DNA of 64,000 nucleotides from Halichoerus grypus (GCF_964656455.1 NC_135717.1:142490308-142554307), one strand, 5' to 3'. Counted from the first letter of the stretch, positions 10,922 to 22,149 are shown. Numbers and translations: made by a program. The notes: a model not told the origin generated them from the sequence alone.

Positions 10922-12070
10922 ACTAAACTCAAAACTCATACATTTTTAATCTATCATTCAATTTTGTATATCCACCATATAAGGGCTCATTATAAAATAA
11001 AAATATTTCACAGGATTAAGCTTTTTATACCAATAAATCCATAGAAAGTTATTTTTCTTCTTTTATGCATCTGTACAACTCTAACTTTATTTCTAAAAGC
11101 AAAGCAATGTTTGTTAAAAAACACTAAGTGGTCAACTGATTGCCTGCATTATTGATAATTACGAGTAAGAATCATAAAAAAAGTATGCATAACTCACAAT
11201 ATGCCTTCTTCCCTATACATTTCCATTGTTTTGGCCATTTCTGAATACTTAAGGATCCTTAAATTTCTAAGAAAAGCATTTTTTGTGGTGATGACTACAA
11301 GGTTGAGTTTTGATAACTCAAACCCTTATAAATATCAGTTACAATGTGAAATCTTATTAAAAAAAAAGCAGTATCTTTTCAATTATGTATGAACGACTTA
11401 GTCGAATTGACACAGCAGAATGTTTTAAAAGCACTGTGATTTTTAGCTACTGAATATACCATCATAGCAGATGACTCATACTTTATTTTTAACCTGAGAT
11501 ATTTTACAACAGAGATTAAAAATACTCCTCATTCAATGTCTGACCACATAATAAAAATATGAACATATCCATCCAATTCATTTCTACCTAGTGCTTTAGT
11601 AATAAATAAGGCAGTTTAAAAACATCCTTTTGAGGAAGCACTATAAAGTATAGAAGATATTAAAATTCCATGTAGAGAATTCCCCTTTATATGAGCATTT
11701 ACAAATGATCTAGCCTCACTCTGCACACACACACACACACACACACCCCAGTCAAAAATTTTTTTAAATGTTTTCCTAAAAAACCTTCTCTTTCTGCTCT
11801 AATGATCACCACTATACATCAACTGATTTCAGCTTCTTCTAAATGGTTTTGCATTTTATATTCCCAACTCTAGTTTCCTTAGGCAACTCCTTGACCTCAT
11901 TCCTAATTCCCAGAGCTGTTACATAATTGTCTGAACAAGCAGGGTCCCCCAACATGAGAGACAAATTTATCCAGAATTTTGCAATCAGAAAATAGACTAA
12001 GAAGCTAATTTAATTTCAACATATGGTGGTTCTATGTCATGTGGTTTGGTGTTAGTGTTAAATGTGGGGC
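10922..12070. other. No gene recognised; holds a CA repeat
   Basis: AT-rich DNA with a (CA)n tract of about 12 units at 11723-11747. The open frames here are short and unremarkable. Confidence 0.4.
11723..11747. repeat. (CA)n microsatellite
   Basis: Uninterrupted CA repeat of about 12 units. Confidence 0.95.
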
Positions 12071-12260
12071 TGGATAGTGTAGTCAGGGATATGAGCTTTA
12101 GAGCCAGAATACCTGGGTTTGAATCTGATCGGATGAGTAACCTTGGGTTAGTTATTTAACATTCCTGTGTTTTTGTGTCTCTCATATAAAACTTATATAA
12201 TAATAGTACCTGTCTCACATGGTCATTGGGAGGGTAAATGACTGCACATAGCAAATGAAA
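12071..12260 (+). mobile_element. MIR SINE
   Basis: 'gagctttagagccagaatac' and 'ctgggtttgaatctgatcgg' form the tRNA-like head. 'taaccttgggttagttattt' is the core and 'gtacctgtctcacatggtca' follows. Confidence 0.75.
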
Positions 12261-13724
12261 ATAAGGGTTAGCTGGTAGGAGCATAAGTAGCAAAAGTAGC
12301 TTGAGTAGTAGTTGTTGCAATATTGTTTTCATGTGTTTTGTTTTAAATTTTGAACTCATACTGATAGAGTAAAACAGTCTGGCCCTTCAATTTTACCAGG
12401 TATGTGGCCTACAGGCTCTCCCTCTCATCCAATCATGAGGGTGTGGTGACAATTACATCAGGAGACACTGTGGCTGAATGAAGAGTAAGGAAAAAAAGAC
12501 TGATATATTTCAGTATTTATATATTTAAGCCTTGAATATTTGACTTACAAAATCATGAAACAACCAGGCTTCTCTTATGAAGCAGAGACATAAGCCAAGG
12601 TTAATGGATCTCACAATCTTTGTACAGGTTTAATGAGACCTCTAATTAAGCAGGTCTCTTCAAGCCTTCTATACCACGGCTTCAGCAAAACTCTTTGTTC
12701 ATAACACATATCACTGTATGTTCATTTCTTCAAAGTTTACTTTTGAATGAGCAATTTCTCAAGCCATATCATGAATCCTTTCTCAGAAAAGGTTAATTAA
12801 AAATGTTTTGGACACTTTTTTGAAAATAGGCAATATAAAGTTACCTATTAAAATAGAATCCAGTTAGTCTTGACCTATTTGATCTCTTGCTATGTTTTTC
12901 TTCACTGGAGGAAAAGACATTCTTTTATCCTTAAACTGCATATACTTAAAAGGAAATAAAGTTCTACCTTTTGAATTTGATTTTTTTCCTTTGAGAAGCA
13001 AGATACTTTTTGCATGTGAAAGTAAAAGATTTTAATCTTAAATCTGGGCTAACTGTGAATCTAGAATAATTTTTGTTGTTGTTGAAATGAATCACAGACA
13101 GATAATACTTAATGAGAAAAGGGGCAAGCTTACATAGAAAATGTAGATTGTCCCTTGAATTTCTAAATTTTATTTAATGAATATGTTTTAATTGTGTGAT
13201 GAATTAAATATAGAAAGGAAGACAATTTTTTTCTCTCATTTGGGAGGTCTTATCAGAAAGTGACATTCAAAGTAAGATAATTTCTCAGTAAATCATTTTT
13301 AAAGCTTTAAGGCTATTCTGAGTCACTAAATATTATGCCATATGGTATGTTACAAAAAGTTATGCTAAAATATTTAAAAACTGATTTACAAAATACCATT
13401 ATTTACGCTAGTTACAATTCTTTTCCCTTGCAACAACTCTCAGCTCAGACTAGGGAGATATATTTAATTGGTTTGGGGAAGGAAAGGAAAGAAAAGCAGA
13501 GAAATTAAATAAGTTGTATTTATAATTATGAAGAGCTTTAAGGCCACTTCAACTGAAAAATCTATACATAATTATATCACACTATTGAATTTAGATTTAC
13601 GTTATTCAGAAGAGGATAATTTCCACTTTTAGGTAATAACATTAACCTAGAAACTGCAAGAGAACATGGAAATGACAAAATGAAAATCAGTCAATAGAAA
13701 AACTTACAAAATGTTACAAATGCT
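12261..13724. other. Long AT-rich stretch without recognised gene or repeat
   Basis: About 1.45 kb. No frame over 60 codons except one ending in the MIR. A GTT triplet run at 13070-13084 is the only simple repeat. Confidence 0.4.
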
Positions 13725-13858
13725 CTCTCATTGTCTCCCTTACTATTCAGCACATTTTCTCATGGCTTTGTTTTGTTCACTGCTCAATTTACAGGTGTGC
13801 GGATAAGTGTCTACATATGATAGGCACTCAAATATAATTGAATGACTGGATGAATACA
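13725..13858 (+). mobile_element. L2 3' end
   Basis: 'tttgttcactgctcaattta' and 'gataggcactcaaatataat' followed by TGAATGACTGGATGAAT match the L2 3' terminus. Confidence 0.6.
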
Positions 13859-15095
13859 CTATTTTAATTCAAACCAGGCTAGAATGATCAATCAAGGTAA
13901 TCTTTGAAGTTATTTTTTAAACAAATTTATATATGGTGTTTGGAATTTGACACACAGAATACTATAACCAATATGATAAGAATAATCCTATTCAGATAAA
14001 TTTGTTTAGCGACATTTTTAAATAAGCCATATTTTTATATATATGTATACACACATATTTCCATATATACATATATATTTATACATACATATATACACAA
14101 ATACTTTTACATAAGCCTACATATACACACAGACATATATACACAGACATATATAAATACTTTCATACACACACACACACAGTTAGTGGAAACAGACTCA
14201 TTCCTTTTCTACTTTAGAGTAGTGGCTTTGAGTAGACTGGATATAAGCTAACTGTTGCATGTTCCATGAAAATTATATATTATAATAAATGCATTTGAAC
14301 ACAAGGGACTTTATTATAAATATTGGTAAAGCTAAGATATTTGCTATCCATGAGTAACTTTGAAAACAGACTTATTTCTTCTAACTCAGAAAAGCCTTTA
14401 GATCAGATATTCTACTATCAAAGGATATATAGAATCAGATAATACATCTACTATAAAACAACAGAAAGACTTCAGAAATAAAATATTATGGGATTCAAGA
14501 AATTAGAAGAAATCACTAAAGATGATATATAGAGTATAAACCTTTTTAAATGGGCAGATTATCTATCCATATCCTCAAACATTAATAAAAAGATAAAACA
14601 GGATCCATTTGATTTGTATTTGTTTGTTTCAATAGAAGTTTAAACATTTGATAGGGTTAAGCAGCCCCTACTCTGGTATACATTATAAAAAACATTTTAA
14701 AATAAATATAATAATACATAAAAATTATTTTAATTTTTAATGATTTTCAGATTGTGTAAACACTACTTTTTTAAAGAGATATTTCCTTCTTGTTTTAAAG
14801 ATTTTCCCCAACATTTATCATAAATATTTTATGTATCAAAAATTGTGTAGTGGTGAAATTACTTTGTTCATAGTAGTCATGTAAGCACTTGTCCAGAGTA
14901 TCTACACTTAAAAATTATGATAAAATCCCTAAAACAAAAGTTAGCTTCTCCCCTGATCATTATAAGTATAGATTTAAGTGTAATCAAAATGAAAGAAGAA
15001 ACAAATTATTGGATTCTAAGATGATTCCATAAAGATAAAGTTTACCTGTAGTGTATTTTGTCACCATAAATTGTCTTACAACACTGAACAATATT
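13859..15095. other. Very AT-rich stretch without recognised gene
   Basis: Contains the TA/CA-rich tract at 14034-14181. Otherwise no frame or repeat I can name. Confidence 0.4.
14034..14181. repeat. Mixed (TA)n/(CA)n/(ACAT)n low-complexity tract
   Basis: Alternating purine-pyrimidine sequence dominated by ATAT, ACAT and CACA, ending in a 9-unit CA run. Such tracts are length-variable. Confidence 0.9.
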
Positions 15096-15109
15096 AATTA
15101 TTGTATCTT

Positions 15110-15278
15110 TTAAAAAAGATTTACTAATTTTATGGGGGAGGAGCAGAGAGAGAGTCCCAAGCAGACTCAGAGCTGAGCACAGAGTCCGACACGGGGCTCT
15201 ATAGCACCACCCTGAGATCACGACCTGAGCTGAAACCAAGAGTCAGGCGCTCAATCAACTGACCCACCCAGGCACCCC
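15110..15278 (-). mobile_element. Can-SINE, antisense, older subfamily
   Basis: Antisense tail, linker and head ('gacccacccaggcacccc'). The target duplication is perfect over 14 bp, 'aattattgtatctt', at 15096-15109 and 15279-15292, although the SINE body itself is diverged. Confidence 0.93.
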
Positions 15279-15447
15279 AATTATTGTATCTTAATATACA
15301 TTTCTTAGCCCTGAATCATCCTTCAGGTATCTCCCTGTCTCTCCTTCCTTTTTAGTCCATCTTCTAGAAGAAGCAGTATACCTTTCCCTCTCTATATCTT
15401 CCTCTATCTTTCAATTCCAAACCTGTTTCTGCTTCCTCAATTCTATT

Positions 15448-15641
15448 TTTTTTTTAAGATTTTATTTATTTATTTGACAGAGAGACACAGCGAGAGAGGG
15501 AACACAAGCAGGGGGAGTGGGAGAAGGAGAAGCAGGCTTCCCGCCGAGCAGGGACCCTGATGCGGGGCTCGATCCCAGGACCCTGGGATCATGACCTGAG
15601 CCGAAGGCAGATGCTTAACAACTGAGCCACCCAGGTGCCCC
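15448..15641 (-). mobile_element. Can-SINE, full length, antisense
   Basis: T-rich tail at the left and head ending 'gagccacccaggtgcccc' at the right. Perfect 13-bp duplication 'cctcaattctatt' at 15435-15447 and 15642-15654. Confidence 0.96.
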
Positions 15642-15710
15642 CCTCAATTCTATTGAATCTTATCTTGCCAAAGGCACAATGATATTTATGTATAGTTAAA
15701 TAAAATTCTT

Positions 15711-15932
15711 TTTTTTTTTTTTTTTTTTTTATTTTTTTTTTTTTAAAGATTTTATTTATTTTCTTGACAGAGAGAGACATAGCGAGAGCAGGAACACAAG
15801 CAGGGGGAGTGGGAGAGGGAGAAGCAGGCTTCCTGCAGAGCGGGGAGCCCGATGTGGGACTCGATCCCAGGACCCTGGGATCATGACCTGAGCCGAAGGC
15901 AGACGCTTAACGACTGAGCCACCCAGGCGCCC
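15711..15932 (-). mobile_element. Can-SINE, full length, young, antisense
   Basis: Long T tract, complete body and head. Perfect 16-bp duplication 'gttaaataaaattctt' at 15695-15710 and 15933-15948. It lies only about 55 bp from the previous SINE's right duplication, in the same orientation. Confidence 0.97.
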
Positions 15933-16124
15933 GTTAAATAAAATTCTTATTGGATGTCCACCATAACATGGTTGAATCTTCACATCTTGAAATTTTAAAC
16001 CAGGAAACTTGCTTCCATGAAAATACTAAACTTTCTCCTAGTTCTAACCCCATGACCACTCCTTCTCAGATTCTTTAATGCATGCCTCTTTATCTGAAAC
16101 TGGTATCCCTTAAAGTTAAATCCT

Positions 16125-16440
16125 TGACCCATTTGTCTTCTTACTCTGTGATTTCCCTGGAGGATCTCATCCATTTATAGGGTAATAACTACTGTGTGGA
16201 CTGATGATTCCTGAATCCTTATCTGTCTTGTTGCTTATTGTCACTGAGAAATCCCAAATATAATGTATCCAACCTGAAGTATTCATCTTTTCTTCTCAAC
16301 TGACCCTCATACCTCCATTAATAATACTACCATTCATTACCCAAATCAGACTTTGTAGAATCCCTGGATGATTCCTTTCTCCATTACATCACCCAGGCCT
16401 TCTAATTTTACCTCTTAAGTAAGTCTCAAATCTTATGCAC
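16125..16440 (+). mobile_element. L2 fragment, internal
   Basis: 'ggaggatctcatccatttat', 'ggactgatgattcctgaatc' and 'gaatccctggatgattcctt' follow the sense L2 order upstream of its 3' end. Confidence 0.6.
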
Positions 16441-16454
16441 ATCTGGAAAGATGA

Positions 16455-16550
16455 TAAAAATGCAGATTCCACACCTCATCCACAAGTTTCTGATTCAGTG
16501 GATTTAGGAATGAAAAATTCTGCATTTCTAGCAAAGGATGTTTGTTTTTG
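16455..16550 (+). mobile_element. MER5A-like fragment
   Basis: 'aaaatgcagattccacacct', 'gtttctgattcagtggattt' and 'aattctgcatttctagcaaa' match the middle of MER5A, in the opposite direction to the copy at 3.5 kb. Both ends are lost. Confidence 0.6.
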
Positions 16551-17121
16551 TAGTATGGACAAGATCTGAGCAGGTGTACAGGCTGTATATAGGCTATTGA
16601 TCAGGAATATCAATAAATTCACCAAAGAATAAAATAGGGAACTAATAATGGTATCAGGCATGTGGGCATCCTCTTTGTTGTGCAGTCAGTCCTGTAACAT
16701 TTGGTAATACACTGCTTTGAAAAATAGTGGGGTGGGGCAGGGATGTACAAACTTAAAGGTCCCATTATTTTCATCTATCTAGTCTTTTCTTAGGCTAGAT
16801 GAGTCAGAAACATATCTTTTTTCTGCTTTTTTTTTTTCAAGTTTTTTTTGTTATATTTTATACTTAAAGAAGATTATATCTTTTATTAAAAACAAGACAA
16901 CAGGCCCAAAATGGAGTTGTTTATGTTAAACCCCATGTCACCAAACCAAGACTTCTCCCAGAAATGGAATCTTACTTAAACCAATCAGGAATCTCCTGAT
17001 CAGCACTAGTTAGGTAATCTTCAAGATAAACCCCTATTATCCCCTAAAGGGAAAGTAACTTTGAAATAATGAACTCCCTTTTTTGCCTAGTATAACTTCT
17101 TTGTTCTCACTCCCTTCTACC

Positions 17122-17129
17122 TATAAAAG
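17122..17129 (+). promoter_or_regulatory. TATA box of the probable LTR
   Basis: TATAAAAG preceded by a CT-rich stretch and followed about 25 bases later by a likely start area. Its meaning depends on the LTR call. Confidence 0.45.
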
Positions 17130-17225
17130 TCTTTAATTTTGTATAGCTCCTCAGAGCTCCTTCCTACCTGCTAGATTGGATGCTATCCAATTTGAATCAA
17201 TGTTTGCTCAAGTAAATTCTTAAAA

Positions 17226-17410
17226 AAAATTTTAAAGAGTTTTAATTTATTTTTAGAGAAAGAGAGAAAGAGAGGGAGAGAGAGATTCTGGAGCAAACTC
17301 TGCACTGAGCCCGGAGCCCAACCCAGGGCTAGATCTCACCACACAAAGATCACGACCTGAGCCGAAATCAGGAGTCTGACACTTAACTGACTGAGCCACC
17401 CACGTGCCCC
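17226..17410 (-). mobile_element. Can-SINE, older, antisense
   Basis: Diverged body ending 'gagccacccacgtgcccc'. The target duplication is 'aattcttaaaa' (17215-17225) versus 'aactcttaaaa' (17411-17421). It was inserted near the polyadenylation region of the LTR. Confidence 0.9.
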
Positions 17411-17659
17411 AACTCTTAAAATTTTTAATATGCCTCAGTTTATCTCGTAACAGTTCTTAATGTCAAAACAAGGAAGCAAAGAAGACCCGCTGCCCCTCCC
17501 TCCCCACCCCTGGAGCAAGGAGCAACCAGATATGGATGGGTACCTGTTGAGCACCTCAAGCTCTCTGCTTTCTCACTGCCTCAGGGGATCGTGAGTCCTT
17601 CTCACGTCCTCTACCGCTTTGCATTGTGAACTTTCAGACTTTGAGAATTTTTTTTTTTC

Positions 17660-17980
17660 TGGACTGGGTCCTGAAACCGACTGGAACTAGATTGGGTCTG
17701 ATTTAGAAACCAGACTGAGTTCTGGGTCAGACTGGGTCCTACACAGAAACTGGACCAGGTCTAGGTTCAGGCAGGGACTGGCTTAAAAACTGGACTGGGT
17801 TCAGGATGGATGAAGAAACCGGACCACATCCAGGATTGGACCACTTCCGGCTTTGAAACCAGAGCAGGTCCAGGGTCAAAGTGGGTCCCACTCAGAAACC
17901 AGACCTGGTCTGGAGTCGTTCTGGGTCTGACAGGAACCAGAGTAGGTCCAGAATCATTCTTGGTCCAATTTAATCTGCAC
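17660..17980. repeat. Degenerate 40-bp minisatellite, about eight units
   Basis: Successive units begin GAAACC(A/G)GA or close variants. Six of eight run 38-40 bases between starts; two are shortened to 29 and 33. Each carries a GGTCC-, GGTCT- or GGTTC-type motif about 12 bases in and another near base 30. Overlapping open frames on both strands (66 and 114 codons) come from this periodic sequence and are not genes. It lies about 200 bp downstream of the probable LTR end. Confidence 0.85.
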
Positions 17981-18156
17981 GGGTTCCAGTATGAGGCTTC
18001 AGGTGAATAAAATTTTATTTTAAGGCTGAACAAGCCGGTTAAATTTACCAAGAATAATCTTGAATTACAGTGGCCACAGTGGAGAACTTTTAATCTAGAT
18101 AAGCTATCCATTTATGAGCTGCCCTAGAGAAAAAGGGGTCTCAGACTAAAACTCAT

Positions 18157-18355
18157 GGGCCCCTGGGTGGCTCAGTTGGTTAAGCGTCTGCCTTGGGCTG
18201 GAGTCATGATCCCAGGGTCCTGGGATCAAGTCCCGTGTGGGACTCCCTGCGTAGTGGGGAGCCTGCTTCTCCCTCTGCCTGCCACTCCCCTTGCTTGTGC
18301 TCTCTCTCTATGTCAAATAAATAAATAAAATCTTAAAAACAAAACAAAACAAAAC
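18157..18355 (+). mobile_element. Can-SINE
   Basis: Head 'gggcccctgggtggctcagt', linker and a tail that has grown into (CAAAA)n. Flanks share 'aaaactca' (18148-18155 and just after the tail), a short target duplication. Confidence 0.92.
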
Positions 18356-18572
18356 AAAAAACTCACCACCAAGGGTAGAGGGAAACTATTTTTCCTACTC
18401 TACAGTTTCTCACACTAGAGTGAGACCCACTCCCAGAGCCTGCAGACTATATCCTGGGAAAACTGGCAGAAGCTGGCAAAGGGTAAGAATTCTTATCAAA
18501 GTCAGCTCTCCTAGATGGCTATTGAGACAGGAAGTTAAAGTTTTATGTTGTCTTTTCCTTTCCAAATTCAGA

Positions 18573-18640
18573 TTGGCAGGCAGGCAGGCAGGCATGCATG
18601 CATAAATAAATAAGCAAGAAAGCAAACAAATAAATAAATA
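18573..18640. repeat. (GGCA)n then (TAAA)n microsatellite
   Basis: Four to five GGCA units pass into GCAT and then TAAA-like units. Confidence 0.9.
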
Positions 18641-19070
18641 TTAGGTCTTTAAATTGTAACTCCTGAATTTGCTTTCAGATATCCATTGATTGTGGCTCCT
18701 TTTTCTTCCCCAGACAGCTCCTGGCCCCTTGTTTGACTGGATTTGTGTCCTGAGAACTTTTTTGGCAACTGTCAGTTTGGGGACCCCAAAAATATAGTTG
18801 GACAAAAATGTGGGTTCTTTTCCATTTGCATCTAGCATCCTATTGACTGTTGCCACTTTCAGGAGAGTTGTCTGGGTCTTTCTTTCTTTTGGTTATCTTT
18901 GGGCTTGTATCTTGGGAGAGTGGTATCTTTTGCACCCTCTCTGGGAATACCTCTTATGTTTAAGGTGTTGTTCAATGCTGCCAGTGAAGTCCCTAAGTAT
19001 GGGCCAAAAAAATGGATGTTCTTTCTTTGCCATAAATGCTAATTCTGACCTTGCTACATAAAATTATTTG

Positions 19071-19619
19071 GTTTTCTGAGGCTATTCTCTGGACACCACA
19101 GTTAACTCATTTGGAAAGCAAAGTAAACCTCTCTAACCACAGGAGTAACAACAAAGATTACACTTGATATTTAAATGAAAATATTTTGAAAACTTACAAT
19201 TGTTAATCAAAGTTCTAGTCATTGTCTATTGCTTTCAAATTTAAAAAAGTTAAAATTCCTGTTTTATGCTTTTTAAAGATGTTTTCTTCTGCTAAATATA
19301 AAATTTGTCATAGCTTGTGGAAAAATAAATGATGAGCTTATAAGAATAAAACATGGAACGTGAAAACTTTCTCTGCCCAGAGGGTTTTTTTTTTTTTTTT
19401 CCTTTTGACACTTTCCAAAGCATATGGTTCTGGAACATGTGTTTCAAAACAATTTTATGTCACCATGTAAAAGATAACTAGTTTCACTTCTGGCATTGTG
19501 CATTATGTTTGAATTTACATTTCAACTTCATTCAGTGTTCAGAATGATATAAAAAGCAAGTGACGGCTAAAATTTACCACAGAAATATTTCGGAGAACAA
19601 TTACCAATAAAGACAACAG
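19071..19619. other. No gene or named repeat recognised
   Basis: AT-rich DNA with a T run near 19386-19402. Nothing codes or repeats clearly. Confidence 0.4.
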
Positions 19620-19759
19620 AGAAGGGAGAAAGAAAAAAGAAAGAAAGAAAGAAAGAAAGGAAGAAAGAAAGAGGGAAAATAGAAAGAAAGAGGGAAAATA
19701 GAAAGAAAGAGAGAAAGAGGGAGAGGGAGGGAGGAAGAGAGGGAGGAAGGAAGAGGAAA
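19620..19759. repeat. Purine-only (GAAA)n/(GGGA)n tract
   Basis: About 140 bases almost entirely A and G on the plus strand. It has a (GAAA)n core, a 19-bp unit ('aaagaaagagggaaaatag') repeated in tandem, and a GGGA-rich right end. The antisense 80-codon frame over it is an artefact. Confidence 0.95.
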
Positions 19760-20009
19760 CATGAAATCTAAATAAATTAGTTGGATATAAAAATTGAGTG
19801 ACAAATAATTTGCATGGAAATGAACTTTACTGAGAATGCTCAAAGTATGAACTTCCTATATTGTATGACCTCTAGAAATCAATAAAATGTCATCTACAAG
19901 TTGTTCCCAAATTGGGATGAAGAAAACTCTGAAAGATAAAGCAGAGACAAACTATGGAGAATTGGCTAAACTCATCAAAAAATTTTGAGCAAGTAAAAAT
20001 GTCCAAGAT

Positions 20010-20250
20010 TTTGAGATTGATAGCCCGGATTCTGGGGTAATACTGCCTGCCCCTGTACTTCCGAGCAGGGTGGCAAAGTACTCAGCCCCTCTGAATCCCA
20101 TTTCCCTCGTCTGTGAGAAGAAGACCCCTGTGGGACCGCTGCACAGGGCTGCGGGAAGGCTAAATGAAATGCTCCAAGTAAAATGGTTGGCACAGTGCCT
20201 GGCATTCAGTCATCATCCAGCAGAGGTCATCTCTTACCAAGTGTGGCTGT
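20010..20250 (+). mobile_element. Possible MIR, diverged
   Basis: 'catttccctcgtctgtgaga' and 'ggcacagtgcctggcattca' fit the second half of MIR. The first half is poorly matched. Confidence 0.45.
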
Positions 20251-20444
20251 GTGGCTGGTAGCTGTTGCTATTACTACCGCTTAAAGGTGTTAGTGGAGAC
20301 ACAGTGCCCTCCTTGCAGGGCGTGGCTCGAACTGATCCATGCATTTTGAGGGGATTCAGAAGGACACCATCCCGAAGGAGCCACGTGATTCTGGGACTCC
20401 GTTAAGATATCCATTCCAGGTGTCCCAGGAAGCACGATTTAGGG

Positions 20445-20635
20445 GCTTTAGAGGCCAGGCTCTGTGTCAGACTATCTGGGTTCAAATCCTGGCTCTAAAA
20501 CCTCTGATCTTAACTTACTTAACTTCTTTATCTATAAAATGAGGATAAAAATAACAGAGGACTAAATGTTGTCGTGAAATGTAAGCGGCACATTGCTCAT
20601 GAAGCACTTAAACAGTTCTCAATAAGTATCAGTCA
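20445..20635 (+). mobile_element. MIR SINE
   Basis: 'ggctttagaggccaggctct', 'ctgggttcaaatcctggctc' and 'ttctttatctataaaatgag' appear in order, then a tail with 'gttctcaataagtatcagtc'. Confidence 0.8.
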
Positions 20636-21600
20636 CTACCTCATATTCTACCACTCTCATTCTTTTTTGGGGGTGGGGGGGAGAGCTAACGTGGTTCTCC
20701 ATTAAAACTAAATAGAGGCTTACTACTTCTGCTTCGCTTCATCAGTCACATAACTGTTCTGATAAAGCTTGAACTGCACTCTTTTTTCTGATTTTGGTTA
20801 ACCTCATCAGAATAAGCTGTAGTTTTTATGTGAAGGTAAAAAGAATAAAAAAGAAAGTGGCTAGAAGCTTAGATTAACCAGACTTGGATAAGTAAGGAAA
20901 GAAAGAGAAAGAACAGCAGACTGGAAACTTGAGAAAAGTGAGAGAAAACGTGGGATGTAAGCAGGCATTTCCTATCACTTGCTTCTAGCAGCTGGTTGCT
21001 GGATAGGAATAAGAAAAATAGGGCAACTGGCAAACACCCGAAGTGTAGCTTCTTTTTCTGAGACCCACCCCCACCACAAATGGCACTGCGACTACTCTTG
21101 TCTAGTGCGATACTCTAGCCCAGATTTTGCAAGTTGATGTAATTCTGCACTCACACACCTTCAGTATGCAAATGCGCTAGAGCTTGTCGCAGTCTAAATA
21201 TATCTTTTCTCGGTCCATTTTCCTTCCCAGCTACTACTCTCTTTCTTACCATTGACAACCAAAATTTTAACGTCTCCACTAGTTCCCTTCGCTGTATTGC
21301 CCAGGCAACTCCAAACTGCCTTCAAATACCACCACTCCTGGAAAGCCAATCTTGTTGACATCACCAAATTACTTAAATACATTTTACTACATGTCAGTGG
21401 CATTTCCTGGAGTTGTTCACATCCTTTTTCAAAACACCGAGGTTTACAGAACACACTAAAAATCTTGGGTTTTATCCAAAGTGCCACAGGAAGCCACAAA
21501 AAGATTTTTTAGGGGAGGGCAAGGCTCCAAAGACACTACACTCTGAGTTTTAATCCTACTTCCCTGGTGTATCCTTCTCAAACAAAACTCTAAATGCCAG
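20636..21600. other. Stretch without recognised gene or repeat
   Basis: Less AT-rich than average around 21000-21500. An octamer motif, ATGCAAAT, lies at 21166-21173, about 20 bp before an AT-rich TAAATATA. Two overlapping frames (86 codons plus, 101 codons minus, 21194-21512) show no family resemblance, so I do not call a gene. Confidence 0.4.
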
Positions 21601-22115
21601 TGGTTATGGACTAAATGTTTGCATCTCCCCCATGTTCATATGTTGAAGCCCTACCCCCCCAGTGTGATAGTATTAGGAGGAGGGACTTTGGGGGACAAGA
21701 TTAGGTTTCGATCAGGTCATGAGGGTGAAGTTCCCATGATAGGATTAGTGCCTTTATAAAAAGGAGACACCAGAGTTCTATTTCCTCCAGGCGAGGATAT
21801 AGGAAAAAGGCAGCTGTCTGAAAGTCAGGAAGAGGGTCTTCACCAAGCCAAAATCTGCCGGCACCATGATCTTGGACTTCCCAGATTCCAGAACTGTAAA
21901 GTAAACAGCATGTCCCTGTGCCACAATAAAAGCACCTATTTGCTTTTATTATAATATTATTATTAAACATTATATTTTGCACAAAAAAATAATATAAAAT
22001 AATACAAAATAATTAATATTATTATTATATTTTTGAAACAATAAAAAAACTAAAAATAAAAACAAAAATAAACCACTCTGCCTGTGGTAGTTCTATGGCA
22101 GCCTGAGCTCAGACA
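21601..22115 (+). mobile_element. MaLR-type solo LTR with an AT-rich expansion
   Basis: Contains 'gttcatatgttgaagcccta', 'tgatagtattaggaggaggg', 'gatcaggtcatgagggtgaa' and 'gatcttggacttcccagatt', the familiar order of this LTR group. The right end 'agttctatggcagcctgagc' closes it near AGACA. An AT-rich tract at 21945-22070 sits where the polyadenylation region should be. Confidence 0.7.
21945..22070. repeat. AT-rich low-complexity tract inside the LTR
   Basis: ATT, TAAAA and AATA units with almost no G or C for about 125 bases. Confidence 0.85.
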
Positions 22116-22149
22116 GGTATCCCACAGGTACCCCCAGGGTTCCGTTTAA

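Larger units (their letters stand above)
16880..17455 (+). mobile_element. Probable endogenous retrovirus LTR, split by a SINE
   Basis: The layout is that of a retroviral LTR. It has a U3-like start ('caggcccaaaatggagttgt'), a TATA box (17122-17129), and a region around 17150-17215 ending in an A-rich motif. After a Can-SINE (17226-17410) it closes with 'tatgcctcagtttatctcgt' and AACA. I recognise the style of a class I ERV LTR but not the family. The 5' edge is uncertain, and no primer-binding site is clear downstream. Confidence 0.55.
17981..19070 (+). other. Possible decayed ERV leader or internal sequence, unassigned
   Basis: This DNA is less AT-rich than its surroundings. It follows the LTR and minisatellite and is interrupted by a Can-SINE (18157-18355) and a microsatellite (18573-18640). 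An 87-codon frame at 18798-19061 includes an internal Met-Gly-Gln near 18999, the start seen in some retroviral Gag proteins, but the frame stops 21 codons later. I cannot show homology. It could equally be unrelated DNA. Confidence 0.25.

Noticed and set aside
17767..18111. 114-codon minus-strand frame with Pro-rich repeats
   Set aside because: It follows the 40-bp minisatellite, which also opens a frame on the other strand. No conserved domain is visible.
21166..21205. Octamer ATGCAAAT about 20 bp before an AT-rich TATA-like word
   Set aside because: Such a pair resembles some promoters, but no gene follows and both words are common in AT-rich DNA.
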